Part shown: positions 9,078 through 18,083 of the stretch, in pieces
How the letters are laid out: every line of letters starts with the position of its first letter
How positions within the stretch are numbered: the first letter of the stretch is position 1
Assembly: GCA_030220185.1 (NCBI GenBank)
Contig: JASPKZ010004568.1
Location: 310,001 to 374,000, forward strand
DNA: 64,000 nt
Direction of reading: 5' to 3'
Source: Diploptera punctata
Lineage: Eukaryota > Arthropoda > Insecta > Blattodea > Blaberidae
The notes under the pieces: generated by a model
The model's input: only the letters and a program-made list of their open reading frames with translations
What the model was told of the DNA's origin: nothing
Database searches by the model: none
Program-made: the position numbers and the translations under genes

Positions 9078-10774
9078 CTTCTAGGCGTGTTTCCTGGTCG
9101 GAAGCTCTACTTAGAGTGAACGCTGCGGGTGTTGTATTGATACTAGTGGTGGGAGCAGGGTGAGCGGGCGTGGCTCTTGCTGATTGGCTAATGGTCGTCT
9201 CCTTGTTGTCCCTAGTGTTGATGCATTTATTTTCTAGTGTACGGTACCAGGCCTTAGACAGTTTAATACCTTCCTCTTTTCTGTTAATATTTTCCTTATG
9301 CTTGTGTATTTCTATAGCCTCTCGATATAATCTAGGGAAATAATAGGAAGTTGTGGCTAAAACTTGTGTATCATCGAATAGAATCTGGTGTCCATTCATA
9401 ATGGCATGTTCTGCTACAGCCGATTTATCCATTTCTCCTTGTCTGCAGTTTCTTTTGTGTTCTGATAAACGGGTGGCTATACTTCTTTTTGTGGTCCCTA
9501 TGTATGGTTTACCACACGAACAAGGAAGTCGATATACGCCGCAAGTGGAGAGAGGTGGCCGAGGATCCTTAGCTGAGCGAAGGCAGTCTTCTATTTTTCT
9601 TGTAGGTCTGTAAACAGTTTTTATGTTGTATTTTCGTAGGAGTTTTCCGATACGATCTGTGACTCTTTGTACATATGGTAAGTAGGCTATGCTGGTTGAG
9701 GGAGTGTTATCCATTCTGACGTGCTGTCTTCGTGGATGTATGGTTTGTCTTATTTCCTTGGATGTGTAGCCATTTTTCTGGAAACAATTGAACAGATGGT
9801 GTTGTTCTTGTTTAAGGTGTTGTGGTGGCATAACTTAGTCGCTCTGTCGAACAGTGTCTTAATGACACCTCGCTTTTGTCTTGGATGGTGGTTAGAGTCT
9901 TTGTGCAGATATCGGTCTGTGTGTGTAGGTTTTCTGTAAACTGTATGTTGAATTTCCCCATTGCCAGTCCTTATTATTTGAACATCCAGGAAAGGAAGTC
10001 TTCCATTATCTTCTTTTTCCATAGTGAACTGTATTTTGTTGTGTCTGCTGTTAAGGTGTTGAAGGAAACGTTCCAATTCTTCACTGCCATGTCTCCATAC
10101 TACGAATGTGTCATCAACATAGCGAAACCAATGTTCTGGAGACTTGGGAGCTGTTTTTAGTGCTTCTGTTCGAATTTCTCCATGAAAAAATTCGCTACTA
10201 CTGGGCTTAGAGGACTGCCCATGGCTACTCCGTCGGTCTGTTCATAGTAGCTGTTGTTCCATTGGAAGTAAGTAGTAGTTAGTACATGCCTGAATAAATT
10301 GGATATTTCTTCTGTGAAAATCTGTCTAATGTAGTCCATGGTCTCATTTACTGGCACCATGGTGAAAAGGGAAACCACATCGAAGCTAACCAGTATATCT
10401 TGAGATGTTACGTTTATATTCCGTAGTCTCTCAATGAAATGTGTCGAGTCTCTGATGTAGCTGTCCGTTTTTCCAAGGAGTGGTTTCAGAAGTCCTGTAA
10501 GATGCTTTGCCAGTAAGTAGGTCGGAGAACCGATGGCACTGACAATTGGCCGGAGTGGAATGTTGTTCTTGTGTATTTTTGGAAGACCATAGAGTCTTGG
10601 AGGTTGAGCTTCGGATACGCGTAATTTCTTCTTAATTCCTTCTGGCAAGGACGATTGCTTGATAAGATTGTTGGTTTTTCGAAGAATACCGGATGTAGGG
10701 TCTCGCTTGATAGGTTTGTATATATCTGGTGTCAGAATCTCTATTATTTTCTCTTTGTATTCATGTGTATTCAT
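9046..10774 (-). pseudogene. PLE polyprotein (RT + GIY-YIG), minus arm, two frameshifts
   Basis: Sequence-matched partner of the ORF at 10813-12543. Two single-base deletions break it. One lies just after the codons for MEKFE (about 10170, an A run shortened from three to two); the other comes after ATKLC (about 9827, CCAACC shortened to CCACC). The three resulting frames carry RT motifs A and B (10157-10774), the LPFLDV block (about 9750-10076; the YVDD box lies just upstream) and the C-terminal GIY-YIG endonuclease (9046-9831). Apart from these the translated segments are the same as the plus copy. The 5' end is truncated at the palindrome centre, so the PLE N-terminal region is missing. 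Confidence 0.92.
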
Positions 10775-10777
10775 AAC

Positions 10778-10809
10778 AACTGTAGAGTTTCCTAGGAAAC
10801 TCTACAGTT
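10778..10809. repeat. Perfect spacer-free palindrome centre
   Basis: A 32-bp perfect inverted repeat centred on CCTAGG (10791-10796) with no unpaired spacer. It lies within the codons for the PLE motif NSTVV that precedes MNTHEYKEK, so both arms are cut at the same RT codon. Confidence 0.93.
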
Positions 10810-10812
10810 GTT

Positions 10813-12543
10813 ATGAATACACATGAATACAAAGAGAAAATAATAGAGATTCTGACACCAGATATATACAAACCTATCAAGCGAGACCCTACATCCGGTA
10901 TTCTTCGAAAAACCAACAATCTTATCAAGCAATCGTCCTTGCCAGAAGGAATTAAGAAGAAATTACGCGTATCCGAAGCTCAACCTCCAAGACTCTATGG
11001 TCTTCCAAAAATACACAAGAACAACATTCCACTCCGGCCAATTGTCAGTGCCATCGGTTCTCCGACCTACTTACTGGCAAAGCATCTTACAGGACTTCTG
11101 AAACCACTCCTTGGAAAAACGGACAGCTACATCAGAGACTCGACACATTTCATTGAGAGACTACGGAATATAAACGTAACATCTCAAGATATACTGGTTA
11201 GCTTCGATGTGGTTTCCCTTTTCACCATGGTGCCAGTAAATGAGACCATGGACTACATTAGACAGATTTTCACAGAAGAAATATCCAATTTATTCAGGCA
11301 TGTACTAACTACTACTTACTTCCAATGGAACAACAGCTACTATGAACAGACCGACGGAGTAGCCATGGGCAGTCCTCTAAGCCCAGTAGTAGCGAATTTT
11401 TTCATGGAGAAATTCGAAACAGAAGCACTAAAAACAGCTCCCAAGTCTCCAGAACATTGGTTTCGCTATGTTGATGACACATTCGTAGTATGGAGACATG
11501 GCAGTGAAGAATTGGAACGTTTCCTTCAACACCTTAACAGCAGACACAACAAAATACAGTTCACTATGGAAAAAGAAGATAATGGAAGACTTCCTTTCCT
11601 GGATGTTCAAATAATAAGGACTGGCAATGGGGAAATTCAACATACAGTTTACAGAAAACCTACACACACAGACCGATATCTGCACAAAGACTCTAACCAC
11701 CATCCAAGACAAAAGCGAGGTGTCATTAAGACACTGTTCGACAGAGCGACTAAGTTATGCCAACCACAACACCTTAAACAAGAACAACACCATCTGTTCA
11801 ATTGTTTCCAGAAAAATGGCTACACATCCAAGGAAATAAGACAAACCATACATCCACGAAGACAGCACGTCAGAATGGATAACACTCCCTCAACCAGCAT
11901 AGCCTACTTACCATATGTACAAAGAGTCACAGATCGTATCGGAAAACTCCTACGAAAATACAACATAAAAACAGTTTACAGACCTACAAGAAAAATAGAA
12001 GACTGCCTTCGCTCAGCTAAGGATCCTCGGCCACCTCTCTCCACTTGCGGCGTATATCGACTTCCTTGTTCGTGTGGTAAACCATACATAGGGACCACAA
12101 AAAGAAGTATAGCCACCCGTTTATCAGAACACAAAAGAAACTGCAGACAAGGAGAAATGGATAAATCGGCTGTAGCAGAACATGCCATTATGAATGGACA
12201 CCAGATTCTATTCGATGATACACAAGTTTTAGCCACAACTTCCTATTATTTCCCTAGATTATATCGAGAGGCTATAGAAATACACAAGCATAAGGAAAAT
12301 ATTAACAGAAAAGAGGAAGGTATTAAACTGTCTAAGGCCTGGTACCGTACACTAGAAAATAAATGCATCAACACTAGGGACAACAAGGAGACGACCATTA
12401 GCCAATCAGCAAGAGCCACGCCCGCTCACCCTGCTCCCACCACTAGTATCAATACAACACCCGCAGCGTTCACTCTAAGTAGAGCTTCCGACCAGGAAAC
12501 ACGCCTAGAAGCACTCGCCACTGAAGATGCCCTCCGCAGTTGA
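10813..12543 (+). CDS. PLE reverse transcriptase with GIY-YIG endonuclease, 5'-truncated
   Basis: A 576-codon open frame. RT blocks in order: LYGLPKIHK (61-69), FDVVSLF with the motif A Asp (131-137), GVAMGSPLSP (182-191), RYVDD catalytic box (218-222) and LPFLDVQ downstream. The C-terminal GIY-YIG domain has GVY at 413-415, the Cys pair CSC (419-421), YIG at 425-427, an Arg in TRLSEHKRN (about 436) and a Glu in YREAIEIHK. PLE proteins normally have a further N-terminal region; here the frame enters from the palindrome centre (NSTVV precedes the Met), so the annotated Met is internal to the ancestral protein. No stop or frameshift interrupts it, which implies recent insertion. In its inverted setting it has no recognised promoter. 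Confidence 0.93.
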   Translation: MNTHEYKEKIIEILTPDIYKPIKRDPTSGILRKTNNLIKQSSLPEGIKKKLRVSEAQPPRLYGLPKIHKNNIPLRPIVSAIGSPTYLLAKHLTGLLKPLLGKTDSYIRDSTHFIERLRNINVTSQDILVSFDVVSLFTMVPVNETMDYIRQIFTEEISNLFRHVLTTTYFQWNNSYYEQTDGVAMGSPLSPVVANFFMEKFETEALKTAPKSPEHWFRYVDDTFVVWRHGSEELERFLQHLNSRHNKIQFTMEKEDNGRLPFLDVQIIRTGNGEIQHTVYRKPTHTDRYLHKDSNHHPRQKRGVIKTLFDRATKLCQPQHLKQEQHHLFNCFQKNGYTSKEIRQTIHPRRQHVRMDNTPSTSIAYLPYVQRVTDRIGKLLRKYNIKTVYRPTRKIEDCLRSAKDPRPPLSTCGVYRLPCSCGKPYIGTTKRSIATRLSEHKRNCRQGEMDKSAVAEHAIMNGHQILFDDTQVLATTSYYFPRLYREAIEIHKHKENINRKEEGIKLSKAWYRTLENKCINTRDNKETTISQSARATPAHPAPTTSINTTPAAFTLSRASDQETRLEALATEDALRS

Positions 12544-12566
12544 GGGCGAAACGTCTGGTATCAACA
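12512..12566 (+). ncRNA. Hammerhead-ribozyme-like motif at PLE 3' end
   Basis: Visible parts: CCA, core box CTGAAGA (12521-12527, fitting CUGANGA), stem II GCCCTC (12529-12534) pairing fully with GAGGGC (12542-12547) over a 7-nt loop, GAAAC (12548-12552), then GTC and TGG, where TGG can pair with the CCA (stem I) and A-C/G-U forms a two-pair stem III. PLEs are known to carry hammerheads with very short stem III. Caveat: T12528 is an extra base between the core box and stem II, so activity is doubtful. The motif overlaps the last eight codons and the TGA of the ORF. Confidence 0.5.
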
Positions 12567-12640
12567 CCAACTATGGACCACGGCCACAGAACCCGGAATC
12601 ACTCAACATTATGATTACCGGCCGTGAAAGCCTGCATTCA

Positions 12641-12654
12641 ATTGGCATACATTA
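12641..12654. repeat. Target site duplication, right copy (14 bp)
   Basis: ATTGGCATACATTA, identical to 8966-8979. L-B RT sequence resumes immediately after it. Confidence 0.9.
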
Positions 12655-12800
12655 TATAGACGTGTTCAATATACTTATTGCTCTATAATTAGAACAATCT
12701 TGTCTGTTTCGTGTTTTATATATATGGTATATTTTGGCGATTTTCCATTTTTCGGGTAGGCCTGTATATCGAAATTTCCAACATATATTTATAAAATTAT
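12655..12800 (-). pseudogene. LINE L-B remnant, RT finger region (5' of PLE insertion)
   Basis: The minus strand reads FINICWKFRYTGLPEKW...NYRAISILNT, which aligns with INICWQTYGIPTTWKTAIV...NYRGISLMNT in the L-B copy at 58750-58860. It completes the interrupted element at 7785-8965. Confidence 0.8.
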
Positions 12801-12829
12801 AGAAGAACCTTTAGAGAAACGATGCATAT

Positions 12830-13330
12830 TTAATTAATTCTATTAATTATATTATATCAAATTATATTATTATGCATTAATTTTCGATTTATCTTTCAAA
12901 ATACGAACAATATGATATATGTGGTATAGCTTGGCAAAGTCATATTAAAAAAAACAATAACGCGTCATTTGACATTTGTAGAATATTAAAATGTTTATTT
13001 GGCCTATTATTTGTACGGGAATTTATATATCCCTTCGTCTTCGTCTCTCCGACCCGTCAATGCTCTATGTCGAGGCATAACGCAAGTAGGTGCCAATGTG
13101 TAAATATAAAAAAAATATATTTAATGAAATTACTTAAACCAAGATTAGAAAGAGGTTTAATTTAAATTTGAATAATAAAATCTACTCACGTTTTTTAAAT
13201 CACTAATAATAAACATGCGGAAATAAGTCAATTCACATTACTGCTGCAAAATTTTCTTCTTGCAACAATGCACTTTCTGTATGAACGTAAACAAATGAAT
13301 AAGTAATAAACATAAATTCCGTAGAGTCAA
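12830..13330. repeat. Dispersed non-coding repeat, copy 1 (uninterrupted)
   Basis: AT-rich block without ORFs. Segments such as CTTGGCAAAGTCATATT, TTTGGCCTATTATTTGTACG and TCAATTCACATTACTGCTGC recur in the same order at 52700-53590, where a LINE fragment interrupts them. Element type unknown. Confidence 0.7.
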
Positions 13331-13360
13331 TTTTTATACGCTTTATATTAGTTTCACCTG

Positions 13361-13648
13361 TATCTATCCATCCGTCCGTCCGTCCGTCCGTCCGTCCGTC
13401 ATCCCGCCCGCCCGCCCGACCGCCCGCCCGCCCGCCCGCCCGCCCGCCCGCCCGCCCGCCCGCCCGCCCGCCCGCCCGTCCGTCCGTCCGTCCGTCCGTC
13501 CATCCATCCATCCATCCATCCATCCATCCATCCATCCATCCATCCATCCATCCATCCATCCATCCATCCATCCATCCATCCATCCATCCATCCATCCATC
13601 TATCTATCTATCTATCCATCCATCCATTCATCCATCTATCTATCTATG
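13361..13648. repeat. Compound tetranucleotide array (GTCC/GCCC/ATCC/ATCT)
   Basis: About 288 bp of phase-maintained tetranucleotides: TATC and GTCC at the left, a long GCCC block, GTCC again, a long ATCC block, then TATC. Open frames across it (DGWM, RAGG repeats on the minus strand) are by-products of the repeat, not genes. Confidence 0.95.
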
Positions 13649-14140
13649 TAACGGAATCTTTCAACGCGATTTTCACCCACTTCAAATAATTGGATCGACT
13701 TGAAACTTTGTATAATTGTAAGGGACCCGTGACAATACAATAATTTCATATTTATTTTCTAAAATCCTGGCCAGAATCATCAGAAAAAAAAATATGTATT
13801 TGTATTTATGTAACGGAAAACTTGAACACGATTTTCACCCATTTCAAATAATTGGATCGACTTGAAACTTTGTATACTTCTAAAGGACCCATGACCATAC
13901 AATAATTACATAATTACTTTCTAAAATCCTGGCCAAAATAATCAGAAAATCAAAAAAAAAATGCGTCTTTGTATTTATGTAACAGAATCTTTAAACACGA
14001 TTTTCACCCACTTAGAAACATTGGATCGACTTGAAATTTTGTATACTTGTAAAGGACCCGTGACACTACAATAACTTCATATTTTGTTTCTAAAATCATG
14101 GCCAAAATAATCATTAAATAAAAAAAAATAAAACTGGTAT
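13648..14140 (+). repeat. Three ~165-bp tandem monomers (reverse complement of the 4-5.6 kb set)
   Basis: Monomers at about 13648-13805, 13806-13975 and 13976-14140, each beginning GTAACRGAA and carrying ATTGGATCGACTTGAA, GACCCRTGAC and AATCCTGGCC or a close variant. Confidence 0.85.
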
Positions 14141-14175
14141 AATAGGTTGCGGACTTGTCGACTTTTGAATCAATC

Positions 14176-14265
14176 GTTGTAAGAGCTCATTTGGTAGAGC
14201 GGTGAACTCTGGTGGTAGATAATTTCAGTATTCCATTGGTCGGTGGATCAAATCCGACTGGTGTT
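14176..14265 (+). repeat. tRNA-Tyr-like module, composite copy 2
   Basis: GAGCTCATTTGGTAGAGCGG then an intron-like insert then CCATTGGTCGGTGGATCAAATCC. It is more diverged than the two copies at 3.9 and 5.0 kb. The acceptor stem does not close. Confidence 0.65.
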
Positions 14266-14384
14266 TTCTTTTTAGAAGAGTAATACTTTTAGCTCATACT
14301 ACAATAGTATCGAATTTAAAGATATTTATATTTTGATCTTATTCTGTAAAAAAATAAAACTAAAAAATTAAAAATAAATAATAG

Positions 14385-14835
14385 TTTTAGAAAACTAAAA
14401 CAGCACGCTTTATTAGAAAACCGAACTCAAAAATAAAAATAATTTTAATTTCCAACACGCTTGGGATAAATTTAAAGTGGTCAACAAAAAAATCATCTCC
14501 AACACATAGAATAAAACTAGAATTATCAACTAAAAGAAAATAATTTTACCATCAAAAGCGTGGGGTGCTTTTATGATTTTTACATGTTCTTCTTAGAGAC
14601 TTTACTTTTACCAATATCTGTTTATTATCAAATATATTAATTTATATAGAGCACCCCACGCTTTTGATGGTAAAATTATTATTTTTTTTGATAATTCTAG
14701 TTTTATTCTATGTGTGTTGGAGATGATTTTTTGTTGACCACTTTAAATTTATCCCAAGCGTGTTGGAAATTAAAATTATTTATTTTTTTAGTTAGGTTTT
14801 CTAATAAAGCGTACTGTTTTAGTTTTTTAAAACTA
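14385..14835. repeat. Large hairpin of composite copy 2
   Basis: Inverted arms of ~185-195 bp around an ~80-bp centre; ACCATCAAAAGCGTGGGG near 14550 pairs with its complement near 14655. Its centre runs opposite to that of copies 1a and 1b, as expected for the reversed element. Confidence 0.85.
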
Positions 14836-14840
14836 TTAAT

Positions 14841-15131
14841 TATTTCTTCACGTATTAATATATAGATTTCGAAGTTATGTAATAGTACCATAAAAACCTG
14901 TCTTTAGATTACTTTTATGACCAGAATAAAATTTAAAATACGTCAGCGTGATCAAATAATCAATATTTCAACTGTCCATAATATCTGAACGTAACTAATG
15001 GATTCATTATTTTGTGCACTAATCATGCATATGATATAGAGTTAAATACAGCGGTGAATTGTAAAATAATATTAAAATTATCGTTTCTTTTTCGTCATAC
15101 TGTTTTGCGTGGAATGACACACTAAAATACG

Positions 15132-15163
<32 letters not shown>

Positions 15164-15204
15164 GTTACGGAACAGGCAACACTTGCCTAAACCAAGAAGT
15201 GAAG
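14841..15204. other. AT-rich spacer with (TA)n
   Basis: No gene recognised. (TA)n at about 15138-15163 precedes the SINE cluster. Confidence 0.5.
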
Positions 15205-15510
15205 AAGAAGAAGATATATATGCTATAATTAAATGTTAAACATTGAGCAATGCAAGCTAAATATGGTATGAGAAGAAAAATAAATGCCTGGACGGGATTC
15301 GAACCCGGATCTCTGAGCATGTACCTCAGCGTGATATCCATTACACTACCAGGCGAATCCAATTCAAACACTTATTTTCTTATATATGTATTATATTCTC
15401 CATTATTACTAGATGTCGCGAGAACTCTGTCTTCACTGCCATCTAGTAGCTGACTATAAAAAGTAAGCAAATTAAAGAAAATATTTGTACCTTACATATA
15501 TATAGCATTA
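15205..15510 (-). repeat. tRNA-like SINE unit 1 of 3
   Basis: The minus strand carries a well-folding tRNA-like head (about 15285-15358): acceptor GCCTGG/CCAGGC, anticodon arm CTGAG-GTACATG-CTCAG with ACA in the anticodon position, and a TTCGAAT T-loop. Flanking tails include ACTAGATGTCGCGAGAA and TGTTAAACATTGAGCAATGC. No poly-A is visible. Together with unit 2 it forms a ~290-bp inverted repeat centred near 15511. Confidence 0.7.
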
Positions 15511-15511
15511 C

Positions 15512-15795
15512 TGCTATAAGGTAAAAATATTCTCCTTAATTTGCTTACTTGTTATAGTCAGCTACTAGATGGCAGTGAAGACCGAGTTCTCGCGACATCT
15601 AGTAATAATGGACAATATAATACATATATAAGAAAAATAAGAGTTTGAATTGGATTCACCTGGTGGTGTAATGGATATTACGCTGAGGTACAGACTCAGA
15701 GATCTGGGTTCGAATCCCGTCCAGGCATTTGTTTTTCTTATCATACCATATTAAGCTTGCATTGCTCAATGTTAAACATTTAATTATAACATCTA
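15512..15795 (+). repeat. tRNA-like SINE unit 2 of 3
   Basis: Inverted partner of unit 1. The tRNA-like head at about 15657-15728 reads GTGTAATGGATATTACGCTG...GGGTTCGAATCCCG and ends TCCAGGCA. Its body shares TCAGCTACTAGATGGCAGTG with the other two units. Confidence 0.7.
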
Positions 15796-16038
15796 TTAAG
15801 CGTCACTGCTATAAGGTAAAAATATTCTCTCTTATTTGCTTACTTGTTATAGTCAGCTACTAGATGGCAGTGAAGACCGAGTTCTCGAGACATCTAGTAA
15901 TAATGGAGAATATAATACATATATAAGAAAAATAAGTGTTTGAATTGGATTCGCCTGGTAGTGTAATGGCTATCACGCTGAGGTACAGACTCAGAGATGG
16001 GTTCGCATCGCGTCCAGGCATTTATTTTTCTTAACATA

Positions 16039-16045
<7 letters not shown>
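15796..16045 (+). repeat. tRNA-like SINE unit 3 of 3
   Basis: Direct repeat of unit 2, truncated at its 3' end by a TA microsatellite. The B box is damaged (GGGTTCGCATCGCG) and two bases are lost before it. Confidence 0.68.
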
Positions 16046-16078
<33 letters not shown>

Positions 16079-16121
16079 ATATATATATATACACATATAT
16101 ATATATATATATAGCCTATGC
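16041..16121. repeat. (TA)n with central GTGTATA palindrome
   Basis: Two (TA)n runs flanking ATGTGTGTATA / TATACACATA, able to fold on itself. IYIYI reading frames here are artefacts. Confidence 0.9.
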
Positions 16122-17200
16122 CCTAACTGTCGCGAAATTTTGGAACCTAATTCGGCATACACAATCAATTAAAATAAGCAATCCGAGTTTTTTAACGAGC
16201 AAAAACTGATCATTAATATAGGTTGCTCAATTGAAACAGTAATTTAAAAATCACTCCAGCGGCCGCAATATTCGATTTATGGCAATAAAACAAGATATTT
16301 AAATACGAATAGAGAGATATTCTAAACAAATCGGAAAACTCTGACCTTTGGGAGTGGGTTTTTACCTGGAAGCCGTAATTAAAAATCGCTCTAGAGACCG
16401 GCATGTTTCTTTGATCGCAACGTAACAGGACACACAGTATTTAATTTAACAAAATGAATATATATTTCGCAAATGTGCAAGAAAGAACCATACATTTGGA
16501 TATCGGAGAAATTCGGGTTGTTGCTTTGTGACAAACTTTTGCTTGTTTATTTATTTTTTATGGATGGATTATCATCGACGTTGATATCGCGATTGTAGCG
16601 AGAAGGCTGTATTTCTCTTCACTTCTGTGTGACACGTGATTTCAGTAGAAATTCATTAATTTAATATTCATAACGTTATAAAAAAATTGAATTAACATGA
16701 AGCAGATACAGATAATGGAATTACTAATTTATTTGGTTTGAGGACTGACAAAATCCGCAATAAAAACCTCAGTTCGGTTAGTTAGGCTCAAACACTACCG
16801 CCTGACTCAACTCACAAACTATTTTACTAGAGTGGAACCTTGATGACATACTCATATCACTTTTTATCCATTTGAATGAACACCTGAGGCCGGTGTCAAA
16901 CTGACTTAAGCATAAATCCTTGTTCACAAACACAATTTCTTACCACAGAAAAACGTGGACGACTAATGTGGATGACTTATCAGCTCATTGTCAGGCCACC
17001 TTTGAGACAACACAAATAATTGAGACAATTAAAAACATTCACTCACAAGCATATACTTATGGAAGTGAATTGGATATGGTATTTTGATACCCAGAGAATT
17101 TTCTGATATTATTTGGACAATAAAGTTTCCAATTGCCTTAGAGGCGAAAAAGAAACTGAAAACGCTATCAGAAAACCTGTCCCAAATATGACATGAAAAA
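16122..17200. other. Unassigned spacer with a repeated AAAAATCRCTCYAG motif
   Basis: No ORF recognised. The motif TTAAAAATCACTCCAG (about 16240) recurs as TTAAAAATCGCTCTAG (about 16378), and again in reverse complement near 34490, so a small dispersed repeat probably lies here. Confidence 0.35.
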
Positions 17201-17204
17201 AAAT

Positions 17205-17280
17205 GTCTGAATCGGGATTTGAACCCCAGTCTCTAAACTCTGTACTTTAGTGCTCTAACCATCTGAGCAACTCAGGAATC
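17205..17280 (-). repeat. tRNA-like SINE head
   Basis: The minus strand reads TTGCTCAGATGGTTAGAGCA (A-box region) and GGGGTTCAAATCCCGATTCAG (B box). The acceptor-like ends CTGA/TCAG pair weakly. Probably a SINE head; no full body was defined. Confidence 0.5.
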
Positions 17281-17569
17281 CTAACAAAAACATTTAGTTT
17301 TCTTATACCGGGTGTTTCAAAATTATGGACGGGCATTCAAAGTTATTTAATTTATCTTACATGATATATGCAGGGTGTAAATTATTTATACCGCACATAT
17401 TTAACTACCTATGGATGGGAATTGTATAAGCAATTTGAGATAATGAACTAAATGTCCATGAATAAAAATGTCCAAGTTATGATTCAATTAGCAAAAATGG
17501 TTGACACGCGACTGATAACTTCAAATTAAAATAAAAATAATATGATGCAGAGACTGTAACTTGCAACAA

Positions 17570-17650
17570 GCATGCGCCTTTAGCTCAGTGGTTATAGCAG
17601 TTTCACTACCGACGCAAACGTAAGATTGATGCATCACATTCAAAACTACG
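17570..17650 (+). repeat. Degenerate tRNA-like segment
   Basis: GCGCCTTTAGCTCAGTGGTTATAGCAG resembles a tRNA 5' half with A box. The downstream ACATTCAAAAC is a poor B box. Probably an old SINE head. Confidence 0.35.
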
Positions 17651-18083
17651 TACAGTATGTGTACACTTTGTTTTCCTTTCTTCCTTTGTTATGTATGTCC
17701 TGTAAATTAGTTACGTACGTAGATTTACTTCTGGTTTAATTGTTTATTCATTACTTTACAGAATACGGTATTGGAATTTCGGCGCAGTATATGAGCTACA
17801 AAACTACCTACATATGTATTGTACAAACAATTGCTTGAAAGGTTGTAATAATAAATGCACACACTGTAGAGTACAATAGGGTTCGTAAATAAAATGTGCA
17901 ATTGTACAGTACAGTACTTTTATACTTAAATAAATGATAGTGCAGCGATCACAAGAGTAATAACATGAAGAGGTACAGTGTATGTACACATGGCATACAT
18001 AATGGTATTGGGAAATAAGAAACAATTAATTTGAGCAAACCAAAAAAAAAAGAAAGAAAAAAGGTAAAGCGCCTGCAGACTCG

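Larger units (their letters stand above)
8980..12640. mobile_element. Head-to-head palindromic Penelope-like element insertion
   Basis: A 3661-bp insertion in an L-B LINE, flanked by a 14-bp TSD. It consists of two PLE copies joined at their truncated 5' ends: minus arm 8980-10793, plus arm 10794-12609. Positions x and 21587-x are complementary across the centre. The arms look identical by eye except for two single-base deletions in the minus arm. The plus arm alone carries a further 31 bases (12610-12640) before the right TSD. PLEs are retroelements with an RT related to telomerase RT and a GIY-YIG endonuclease, and they are known to leave truncated or inverted partial copies. A spacer-free symmetric pair of this length is unusual. 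Confidence 0.92.
13332..14840 (+). mobile_element. Composite foldback/tRNA-Tyr-like/monomer element, copy 2
   Basis: Same unit as at 3262-5634, in the opposite orientation: terminus ACGCTTTATATTAG (13338-13351), compound tetranucleotide array (13361-13648), three monomers, tRNA-Tyr-like module, linker and terminal hairpin. The array occupies the position where the other copies have only a few TATC units, so it expanded inside the element. Confidence 0.65.

Noticed and set aside
9353..10160. Plus-strand ORFs over the minus PLE arm, and minus ORFs over the plus arm
   Set aside because: Antisense shadows of the PLE frame; the same peptides appear in both arms.
8980..12640. Palindrome as a pure assembly or hairpin-read artefact
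   Set aside because: Flanking LINE sequence is not mirrored, a 14-bp TSD brackets the pair, and the right end has 31 extra bases. Artefact remains possible only if it mimicked all three.
13233..13599. Overlapping minus-strand ORFs of DGWM/RAGG repeats
   Set aside because: They are translations of the tetranucleotide array in three frames; no gene is indicated.
15285..15358. Functional tRNA gene
   Set aside because: The acceptor stem ends in a T-T mismatch and the unit occurs three times with shared SINE body, so it is a SINE head.
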